A stretch of 5,764 nucleotides of DNA from Candidatus Firestoneibacteriota bacterium. GTDB lineage: Bacteria > JACRDZ01. The notes below the pieces were generated by a model that worked only from the letters and a program-made list of their open reading frames with translations, was not told the DNA's origin and did not search any database. Below, one piece after another: positions 1 to 5,289 of the stretch (its first letter is position 1; each line of letters opens with the position of its first letter). The stretch spans positions 1 to 5,764 of the forward strand of contig JACRDZ010000112.1 of NCBI GenBank assembly GCA_016212735.1, in the 5' to 3' direction. The translations under genes were made by a program, and so were the position numbers.

Positions 1-39
1 AACTACAATAATATCGTAATCTTTTTTATATAAAGACAT
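1..39 (-). CDS. N-terminus of a probable FAD/NAD(P)-binding oxidoreductase (partial, runs off left edge)
   Basis: An ATG on the minus strand at 39-37 opens a frame that stays open to the window edge and encodes MSLYKKDYDIIVV. A purine-rich ribosome binding site, AGAGAGGG, sits four bases upstream of the ATG (44-51), which makes the start convincing. A short polar lead followed by the hydrophobic strand YDIIVV is the usual beginning of proteins whose first beta strand leads into a GxGxxG dinucleotide-binding loop, for example MnmG/GidA and many FAD-dependent oxidoreductases. The glycine motif itself would lie just outside the window, so the family is an inference from 13 residues. The gene is divergent from the C39 peptidase gene and shares its upstream spacer. 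That a gene starts here is fairly likely; the specific family is uncertain. Confidence 0.6.
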   Translation of the reverse strand, partial: MSLYKKDYDIIVV

Positions 40-64
40 AATTCCCTCTCTTAGGCTAAATTAA

Positions 65-70
65 AGTATA
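65..70 (-). promoter_or_regulatory. Possible -10 box for the left-edge minus-strand gene
   Basis: On the minus strand 70-65 reads TATACT, a five-of-six match to TATAAT. It would place transcription start near 58 and leave a short leader that still contains the ribosome binding site. There is no good -35 at normal spacing; a TTGAAA at 80-75 is too close. The octamer TATACTTT occurs twice on this strand, starting at 86 and at 70. In DNA this AT-rich such matches arise easily, so this is weak. Confidence 0.22.
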
Positions 71-94
71 GGAATTTCAAAGTATAAATTTTAT

Positions 95-151
95 GCCCAA
101 TAAATTGGGCAACTACAACATATTGTATTGTAGTTGCTCGATTTATCGAGC
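95..151. repeat. REP-like inverted pair of palindromes (BIME-type element)
   Basis: Three hairpins sit edge to edge. Positions 95-110 (GCCCAATAAATTGGGC) and 136-151 (GCTCGATTTATCGAGC) are each perfect 7-bp stems with 2-base loops. Between them, AACTACAA at 111-118 pairs with TTGTAGTT at 128-135, and with the shared GC on each side this becomes a 10-bp stem. The 24-base halves 95-118 and 128-151 are therefore inverted copies of one unit. Reading outward from the centre, each unit is TTGTAGTT followed by a palindrome. The halves differ at four positions, which form two compensated base pairs inside the outer hairpins (C-G versus T-A, and A-T versus G-C). A GTAG tetranucleotide two bases before a hairpin, arranged as a head-to-head pair, is the known layout of REP/BIME elements mobilised by RAYT (TnpA-REP) enzymes. 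No such gene is visible here, so the family assignment is inference; the structure itself is directly seen. Confidence 0.75.
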
Positions 152-343
152 TTAATTTATATATTTTAACATATTTAATCATTGATAAAAGAAAAAAATT
201 GCATATAATGCTAATTGTATAGAGATGTATATGTGAATCTAAAAGAGGATAAAAATTGATTTCTATAAATGATGTAAAGAAATATATAAAGACTTGAATA
301 TCTAACAGCAATAGAAAAAATATAGCATAAAAAAGAGATTAAA
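152..343. other. AT-rich spacer with no identifiable feature
   Basis: This is the rest of the divergent spacer between the left-edge gene and the C39 peptidase gene. It is very AT-rich and carries no supported coding frame or strong hairpin. A promoter for the plus-strand peptidase gene must lie here if it is transcribed independently. Several partial matches exist, such as TTGATT at 256-261 and TTGAAT at 294-299, but none pairs with a -10 box at accepted spacing well enough to call. Confidence 0.5.
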
Positions 344-1132
344 ATGAAAAAATGGTATATTGTTAGCTGCCTTTCTTTACTTTTTTTATTTATTGGGATT
401 ATCTATTATAAATTGTTTTCTGTTCGTTATTCTCTCCAGGGGAAAAAGGTTATATTCTCCAATAAAATAGCAGATACAACAGTGAATAATAGTCCTGAAT
501 CCAAGAATAATAAAACATTGATATATAACAGAGATTCAATATCAAAAAATAATCTTCCAAAACAAATAGTAATTAAAGATGTTCCTTTTATTGTTCAGGC
601 TCCTTTTTCAAACTGGCAGGTACATCACGAAAGCTGTGAAGAAGCCTCAGCACTTATTGTACATAATTATTTATCTGGATATAAAGATCTGGATATGAAG
701 CTGATAGACCTTACTATAAGAGATATGAAAGAATTTCAAATTAAGCGTTATGGAGAAGAAAAAGATTTATATAATGAAGATTTTGTCGAGCTGATAAAAC
801 AATATTTTAAATATAAAAATGTAAAAGCATATACAAATGCAACATTATTGGATTTAAAAACAAAATTATCACAGGGAATACCGGTTATTGTTCAGGTAAA
901 TGCCGGGATGCTCTCTAACCCTAACATGAGACATAATGGTTATCATGTTTTAGTAGCTATTGGTTATGATGATGATAAACAAAATATAATTACTAATGAT
1001 CCTGGTACAATACATGGTAAAATGTATTCATACTCCTATTCAAGATTTGAATCTGCAATGGTAAAAGGTGGAAGTGTTATTATTGCAATAGAGGATAATA
1101 TTGATAATAGAAATATATTGTCAAAGATATAA
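344..1132 (+). CDS. Membrane-anchored C39-family (papain-like) cysteine peptidase
   Basis: The 262-residue product starts with a short basic N-terminus and one hydrophobic segment (about residues 4-26). This suggests an uncleaved anchor or signal sequence with the rest outside the cytoplasm. A polar Asn/Ser/Lys-rich linker (about 40-75) leads to a C39_2-type domain (about 77-250). Its motifs are VPFIVQ with Gln85 as the likely oxyanion-hole residue, ESCEEAS with nucleophile Cys98, NGYHVLVAIGYDD with His201, and TNDPGT with Asp219 completing the triad. Cys9 precedes the hydrophobic stretch, so it is not a lipobox cysteine. The ribosome binding site is weak (AAGAG at 333-337). C39 domains attached to ABC transporters cleave double-glycine leaders of bacteriocins, but no transporter or leader peptide is nearby. 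This stand-alone form has no assignable substrate; cell-wall, secreted-peptide or pseudo-peptidase roles are all possible. The gene is divergent from the left-edge gene and convergent with gnd. Family assignment is firm, function is not. Confidence 0.88.
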   Translation: MKKWYIVSCLSLLFLFIGIIYYKLFSVRYSLQGKKVIFSNKIADTTVNNSPESKNNKTLIYNRDSISKNNLPKQIVIKDVPFIVQAPFSNWQVHHESCEEASALIVHNYLSGYKDLDMKLIDLTIRDMKEFQIKRYGEEKDLYNEDFVELIKQYFKYKNVKAYTNATLLDLKTKLSQGIPVIVQVNAGMLSNPNMRHNGYHVLVAIGYDDDKQNIITNDPGTIHGKMYSYSYSRFESAMVKGGSVIIAIEDNIDNRNILSKI

Positions 1133-1133
1133 A

Positions 1134-2030
1134 TTATTCTTTTAACACATGTCCACCGAATTTATTTCTAAGAACAGCAATAACTTTTGCGCTGAAAGAT
1201 ATATCCTGTCTGGAGCGAAATCTTTCAAAAAGAGATAGAGTAATCAATGGAGCAGGTATGTTTTTTTCAATAGATTCACCAACAATCCATCTCCCTTCTC
1301 CTGAATCTTCGACATAACCCTGTATATTTTCCAACTCAGGATTGTTTTCAAAAATATCTGCTGCGAGTTCTAAAATACGTGAATGAATAATACTTCCATG
1401 ATTCCATAATCTGGAAATTTTTGCCAGATCAAGATTAAACTCTTTTTTTGCTTTCATTATTTCAAACCCTTCAGCATAAGATTGCAATAGAGCATATTCA
1501 ATTCCATTATGTACCATTTTAACAAAATGTCCGGAACCACTTTTACCTATATAAGCATAACCATTTTCATGTGCAAGCGATTTAAAAATAGGTTCAGCTA
1601 TTTTAAAAGTTTCCTCATCACCGCCGATCATCATGCAGTATCCTGTTTTTAATCCCAATATCCCGCCGCTTGTCCCAACATCAAGAAATTTTATACCATA
1701 TTTTTTAAATAATTCTCTTCTTCTTATAGAATCTTTATAATTAGAATTACCTCCATCAATAACAATGTCATCTTTTTCCAAAATTGATAATAACGAATTA
1801 ATTACATCTTCTGTCGCATCCCCTGCAGTAATCATAATCCATATAATACGTGGAAGAGCTAATTTACTTACAAAGTCATTAATTGATTCAGCTATAATAG
1901 CACCTTTTTTTTCTGCCTCTTTAACCGCGTTTTTATTCAAATCAAATGCTACAATTTTATGGTCATGTAAAATTAAACGTTCTACCATATTTGTCCCCAT
2001 TTTTCCAAGACCTATAAATCCTATTTCCAT
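1134..2030 (-). CDS. gnd: 6-phosphogluconate dehydrogenase, decarboxylating, short NAD-type
   Basis: This cytoplasmic enzyme of the oxidative pentose phosphate pathway converts 6-phosphogluconate to ribulose 5-phosphate and CO2, reducing NAD(P). The 298-residue product belongs to the short class (about 300 residues, against about 470 for the classic enzyme). It begins with a Rossmann motif, GFIGLGKMG (residues 4-12). Asp30 at the end of the second strand (VAFD) is typical of NAD rather than NADP preference. Substrate-site motifs follow: DGGNSNY (92-98), SGG (121-123) and GHFVKMVHNGIEY (167-179), with catalytic Lys171, His174-Asn175 and Glu178. The C-terminal GEGRW and FGGH (291-294) motifs are intact. 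The frame is open for 29 more codons upstream, to an ATG at 2117, but that extension is hydrophobic and unlike the family. The ATG at 2030 has a good ribosome binding site and starts right at the Rossmann strand. The gene is divergent from the beta-helix gene. Cofactor preference is inferred from one residue. Confidence 0.93.
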   Translation of the reverse strand: MEIGFIGLGKMGTNMVERLILHDHKIVAFDLNKNAVKEAEKKGAIIAESINDFVSKLALPRIIWIMITAGDATEDVINSLLSILEKDDIVIDGGNSNYKDSIRRRELFKKYGIKFLDVGTSGGILGLKTGYCMMIGGDEETFKIAEPIFKSLAHENGYAYIGKSGSGHFVKMVHNGIEYALLQSYAEGFEIMKAKKEFNLDLAKISRLWNHGSIIHSRILELAADIFENNPELENIQGYVEDSGEGRWIVGESIEKNIPAPLITLSLFERFRSRQDISFSAKVIAVLRNKFGGHVLKE

Positions 2031-2037
2031 AAATAGT

Positions 2038-2042
2038 CTCCT
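2038..2042 (-). promoter_or_regulatory. Ribosome binding site fixing the gnd start
   Basis: The minus strand reads AGGAG here, seven bases before the ATG at 2030. This supports the internal methionine as the true start and rejects the longer frame beginning at 2117. Confidence 0.8.
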
Positions 2043-2058
2043 ATGCAAAAATTTATTT

Positions 2059-2088
2059 ATAATAAAACAATATATAATGATAGCACAA
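2059..2088 (-). promoter_or_regulatory. Possible sigma-70-type promoter for gnd
   Basis: On the minus strand TTGTGC (2088-2083) is followed after 18 bases by TATTAT (2064-2059). The -10 matches five of six consensus positions and the -35 keeps the TTG core. Transcription would start near 2052, giving a leader of about 20 bases with the AGGAG site inside it. The background is AT-rich, so the match is only suggestive. Confidence 0.35.
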
Positions 2089-2096
2089 TTTAACGT

Positions 2097-2126
2097 ATGA
2101 TATGAAAAAAATATCATATATGATAT
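2097..2126. repeat. Three ATGATAT half-sites forming overlapping dyads upstream of gnd
   Basis: ATGATAT occurs at 2097-2103, inverted (ATATCAT) at 2111-2117, and direct again at 2120-2126. The last two lie inside a perfect 16-bp palindrome at 2111-2126. The first two would form a hairpin with a GAAAAAA loop. The cluster lies just upstream of the putative gnd -35 region, so it could be an operator or an alternative-pairing hairpin. It could equally be a product of AT-rich composition. No regulator can be named. Confidence 0.35.
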
Positions 2127-2146
2127 AATAATAAATATATATTATC

Positions 2147-2331
2147 TATACCCAAGCTAATCAGGTTTGCAAAATTTAGAACGAACAGATGTGCTTCAGA
2201 TTGGAACGATATTCGTTCGCAAAACCGCAGGTGTAGCTTTGAGCTACGTTGAGGATTTTGCGAATGAATATCGTTTCAAGATGGGGTACAGATGACGTTA
2301 TAAATCCGCAAACCTGATTAGCTTGGGTATA
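2147..2331. repeat. 185-base foldback element with 24-bp terminal inverted repeats (MITE-like or structured RNA)
   Basis: The ends 2147-2170 and 2308-2331 are perfect 24-bp inverted repeats starting TATACCCAAGC. Inside them the two halves keep pairing. 2174-2183 pairs with 2296-2305 (nine of ten). After an internal loop of 17 and 16 bases, 2201-2224 pairs with 2256-2279 (22 Watson-Crick and two G-T pairs). The tip is a 6-bp stem, 2233-2238 with 2242-2247, closed by TTG. No coding frame is supported. The outermost bases on both sides are TA, so the element could be flanked by a TA target duplication, as in MITEs derived from IS630/Tc1-mariner-type transposons. It lies in the spacer between gnd and the beta-helix gene and is clearly less AT-rich than its surroundings. 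Whether it is a mobile element or a functional RNA cannot be settled from one copy. Confidence 0.85.
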
Positions 2332-2382
2332 AATCAGTATTTTTAGAAACTTTTTTATTATAAATGTATTATATAATATTTA

Positions 2383-2388
2383 AAGGGG
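2383..2388 (+). promoter_or_regulatory. Ribosome binding site fixing the beta-helix gene start
   Basis: AAGGGG lies five bases before the ATG at 2394. It selects this codon over the in-frame ATG at 2364, which has no comparable site and would put ten unhelpful residues before the signal peptide. Confidence 0.75.
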
Positions 2389-2393
2389 AAAGT

Positions 2394-3788
2394 ATGTTAT
2401 CAAAATTTATAAGCTTATTATTCATTTTATTATTTTTTGCTAATCCTGTTTTTGTAAAAGCACAGAGAAACGCACCTAACGTGAAGCCTTATGATACAAC
2501 ATGGGAGGGTGAGATTTTTATTGAAGATAATATAACAATAGAAGAAGGTACAATATTAACAATTAAACCCGGAACAAACATAAAATTTTCAAGAAAATTT
2601 AATAGAAATCCTGTTTTATTAATAGAAGGTGAACTGAAAGCCTGCGGTACTAAAGATAATATGATTATATTTACAGGTCTGACCGGATTACCTTCAGGAT
2701 GGGAAGGAATAGTTTTTTCTGATACATCTAATGGTGAAGTTCGTTATTGTAAGATAATAAATGGAAATTTTGGTATAAATTGCGATAAAGCATCTCCTTT
2801 AATATCGAATAATATCTTTACTGGTTGTGTAGCCGGTATTAATATTGAACGAGAATCACGGCCAGTGATTAGAGAAAATATTTTTGAAAAGAATCTTTAT
2901 GGAATTAAATGTGACAGCGGATGTACTCCATTAGTTATTGATAATACATTTAAAAGTAACACTGAATCTGGTATTACATATCAAAGTGGGGCTTTGCCAA
3001 CAATAATATCAAACAATTTTATTGAAAATAAATCTGGCATTTTAGCCGTACGTCCGCAATCTTCACCTCTTATTTCATTTAATAATTTCAATTCGAATAC
3101 TTATGGTATATTATTTATGCAGGACGCGGGTGCAGATATAGATAATTGTGTATTTACGAAAAATAAATTCGGAGTATTGTGTTCTATGATGGCAAAAACA
3201 CGATTGATAAACTGTTTATTCAAAGAAAATGATAATGCTATTTATGGAAAAATATGGTGTTATTTCAAAGTTGAATTTTGCGATATAATAGATAATAAAA
3301 TAGGAATAGGTTTATATCTTGCAAGCAATACGGAAATTACGAGAAATAATATTTTTAATAATGAAATTGGAGTGGAAGCAATATTAACATCTCCTAACAT
3401 TGATTGGAACAATATGGATAATAAATTTAACATAAAAATACATAAAGTCAGTATTGATTCTGCGAAAAGACGCGGAGATAAAATACAAATATTTGCACCT
3501 AAATTTAATTGGTTTGGAGAAAATACAGCAAAAGAAATTAAAAATGGAAAAATAAATCTTAGTACATTTTGGGATTACTATGATAGTCCTTTAGAGTTTG
3601 ACCGTGGGACTATGGTTCAAATGAATAAAATTAATTATGAAGAATTGCAGAAGAAAAAAATAGAAGACTGCGGAATACGCGAATATATAAAAAAGAGTTC
3701 TGAGGAACTTAATGCAAGTATAATTGAAAAAAATAAATGGCAGTGTAATACAAATGTACTTAAAGGTAAGGAAGTTTTAAATCAATAA
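2394..3788 (+). CDS. Secreted right-handed parallel beta-helix (PbH1/NosD-like) repeat protein
   Basis: The 464-residue product begins with a classical signal peptide: Lys4, a hydrophobic core at about 5-16, and a likely cut after VKA at residue 23. The entry segment at about 30-110 (TIEEGTILTIKPG, LLIEGELKACGT, IIFTG, GWEGIVF) is typical of the N-terminal cap of bacterial beta-helix proteins. About ten coils of 21-24 residues follow (about 113-350), each built on a pattern like SPLISNNIF...GI with an Asn/Cys ladder, as in NosD/CASH domains. A closing FNWFGENTAKEI...FWDYYDSP segment (about 371-399) resembles the NWWG-type end cap. The tail (about 410-464) is charged and Lys/Glu-rich. There is no second membrane helix, LPxTG or obvious outer-membrane anchor, so release or periplasmic location is likely. 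Beta-helix folds often bind or cleave polysaccharides, but no lyase or hydrolase active site can be assigned. Function is unknown. It is convergent with malQ with a one-base gap, and the foldback element lies upstream. Confidence 0.87.
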   Translation: MLSKFISLLFILLFFANPVFVKAQRNAPNVKPYDTTWEGEIFIEDNITIEEGTILTIKPGTNIKFSRKFNRNPVLLIEGELKACGTKDNMIIFTGLTGLPSGWEGIVFSDTSNGEVRYCKIINGNFGINCDKASPLISNNIFTGCVAGINIERESRPVIRENIFEKNLYGIKCDSGCTPLVIDNTFKSNTESGITYQSGALPTIISNNFIENKSGILAVRPQSSPLISFNNFNSNTYGILFMQDAGADIDNCVFTKNKFGVLCSMMAKTRLINCLFKENDNAIYGKIWCYFKVEFCDIIDNKIGIGLYLASNTEITRNNIFNNEIGVEAILTSPNIDWNNMDNKFNIKIHKVSIDSAKRRGDKIQIFAPKFNWFGENTAKEIKNGKINLSTFWDYYDSPLEFDRGTMVQMNKINYEELQKKKIEDCGIREYIKKSSEELNASIIEKNKWQCNTNVLKGKEVLNQ

Positions 3789-3789
3789 T

Positions 3790-5280
3790 TTAACATCTGC
3801 CATAAACCTGTGTAATTTCAAGAAGATATTCTGCTGTATCTTCTGATAGCAAAAGAGGATTTAATCTCCATTTCCAGTTATCTTGTGTTGTGGATGGAAC
3901 ATTCATCCTCGCCTCTTCACCTAACCCAATAATATCCTGAATTGGAATTATTGCAATATCAGCTACAGACATAAAAGCAAGTCTTATAAATTCGAAATTT
4001 ATTTTATCTATATCTATATCATGACCAATATATTTTTTTACTCTTTTTTTATTTTCTTCTGTTGCTTCATTTTTGTACCATCCAAGGACAGTATTTATAT
4101 CATGCGTCCCTGTATAAACAACTGAATTGCTTTCATATGTATGAGGAAGATAAGGATTTTTGTTATTATCTTCTCCAAATGCAAAAAGCAATACTTTCAT
4201 ACCTGGTAATTTAAATTTTCGAACAGCTTCTCTGACATCATCTGTAATGAATCCAAGATCTTCTGCAATAAAGGGAGTATGTTTCAAACAGGTATAGAAA
4301 ACATTAAACAAATCATCTATAGGAGCTTTTACCCAAATTCCATTTATTGCGGTCTTCTCTCCAAAAGGTATTTCCCAAAAAGATACAAGCCCGCGGAAAT
4401 GATCTATTCTTAAGATATCAAACAGATCTAAATTATGTTCTATGCGTTTTAGCCACCATTTAAATCCATCTTTTTTCAGTACATCCCAGTTATATATTGG
4501 ATTTCCCCAGAGTTGTCCAGTATTGCTGAAATAATCTGGAGGTACTCCCGAAACTTTCAGCGGGATTTTATTCTCATCGAGTTTGAAAAAATCAGGTTTT
4601 TTCCAGACATCAACACTATCATAACTGATGTATATAGGGATATCTCCGATTATTTGAATATTTTTATCTTTGCAGTATTTCCTGAGACTTGTCCACTGTC
4701 TGTAAAAAATAAATTGCAAAAATTTTTCTTTCTCTATTTCATCAAAATATTCTTTTTTAACAATCTGTATATGGTTTTCATATCTGTCTCTCAATTCTAT
4801 AGGCCACGTATTCCATGATTGATTATTAAAGCATTTTCTAATAATTTTAAAAAGAGCAAAATCATCAAGCCAGTAAACATTTCTCATGCAAAATTCATTA
4901 TATTCATCATAAAATATTTTTATCTCCTTAAATTTATTATATGCGGATGAAAATAACTCCTTTTTATATTTTTCTACTTCCAGATAATTACAATAATCTT
5001 TAGGAAATTGTTTTATAGAAAAATTATCTAAAAGGTTTTCTCTTTGCAATAACTCCGGGCTTATAAAAAGCGTATTACCTGCAAAAGCAGATATACTGTT
5101 ATAAGGGGCGTTCCCGCCTGCTGAATCAGTAACTGTAAGTGGTAAAACCTGCCAATAAGTTTGTTTTGTTCTAGCAAGAAAATCAACAAAATTATATGCA
5201 CATGGGCCAAAATCCCCAATTCCAAAGGAAGATGGGAGTGAAGTAATATGTAATAAAACTCCGCTGCCTCTTTTAAACAT
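3790..5280 (-). CDS. malQ: 4-alpha-glucanotransferase (amylomaltase, GH77)
   Basis: This cytoplasmic enzyme disproportionates maltodextrins, moving alpha-1,4-glucan chains between acceptors and releasing glucose. It usually serves maltose or glycogen/starch metabolism. The 496-residue length and colinear motifs match bacterial GH77: GVLLHITSLPSSFGIGD (7-23), YWQVLPL (42-48), APYNSISAFAGN (58-69), GDIPIYIS (212-219), LWGNPIYNW (257-265), RIDHFRG with nucleophile Asp293, IAEDLG with acid/base Glu340, and TGTHD with Asp394. The C-terminal TTQDNWKWR and final YGR are also normal. The start is well placed: the family begins only a few residues before the LLH-TSLP motif, and GAGGA lies just upstream. 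It follows dapF by seven bases and is very probably co-transcribed with it. No glycogen or maltose genes are visible next to it, so the exact carbohydrate route is inferred. Confidence 0.96.
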   Translation of the reverse strand: MFKRGSGVLLHITSLPSSFGIGDFGPCAYNFVDFLARTKQTYWQVLPLTVTDSAGGNAPYNSISAFAGNTLFISPELLQRENLLDNFSIKQFPKDYCNYLEVEKYKKELFSSAYNKFKEIKIFYDEYNEFCMRNVYWLDDFALFKIIRKCFNNQSWNTWPIELRDRYENHIQIVKKEYFDEIEKEKFLQFIFYRQWTSLRKYCKDKNIQIIGDIPIYISYDSVDVWKKPDFFKLDENKIPLKVSGVPPDYFSNTGQLWGNPIYNWDVLKKDGFKWWLKRIEHNLDLFDILRIDHFRGLVSFWEIPFGEKTAINGIWVKAPIDDLFNVFYTCLKHTPFIAEDLGFITDDVREAVRKFKLPGMKVLLFAFGEDNNKNPYLPHTYESNSVVYTGTHDINTVLGWYKNEATEENKKRVKKYIGHDIDIDKINFEFIRLAFMSVADIAIIPIQDIIGLGEEARMNVPSTTQDNWKWRLNPLLLSEDTAEYLLEITQVYGRC

Positions 5281-5284
5281 TTAT

Positions 5285-5289
5285 TCCTC
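5285..5289 (-). promoter_or_regulatory. malQ ribosome binding site overlapping the dapF stop codon
   Basis: The minus strand reads TGAGGAATAA directly before the malQ ATG. The dapF stop TGA (5290-5288) shares bases with the GAGGA ribosome binding site (5289-5285). This arrangement is typical of translationally coupled operon genes. Confidence 0.7.

Noticed and set aside
95..151. The palindromes as intrinsic terminators
   Set aside because: No T-run follows the stems on either strand, and both flanking genes start from this spacer, so there is nothing to terminate from inside the window.
51..311. An 86-codon minus-strand open frame in the left spacer
   Set aside because: It runs through the REP-like hairpins, is dominated by Ile/Phe/Tyr as expected from AT-rich noncoding DNA, has no convincing ribosome binding site and no recognisable motif.
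344..376. A lipobox at Cys9 of the C39 peptidase
   Set aside because: The cysteine comes before the hydrophobic stretch instead of after it, so there is no room for a lipoprotein signal peptide.
1765..2100. A 111-codon plus-strand open frame opposite gnd
   Set aside because: It lies antisense to well-conserved gnd motifs and has no domain or ribosome binding site; it is a shadow of gnd.
2031..2117. A 29-codon N-terminal extension of gnd
   Set aside because: The extension is hydrophobic and unlike the family, it covers the likely promoter, and a good AGGAG site precedes the internal ATG at 2030.
2372..2377. A perfect TATAAT as the -10 of the beta-helix gene
   Set aside because: Transcription would begin at about 2384, inside the ribosome binding site, leaving almost no leader, and there is no matching -35.
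4513..4818. A 101-codon plus-strand open frame opposite malQ
   Set aside because: It is antisense to conserved GH77 sequence and has no motif or start signal.
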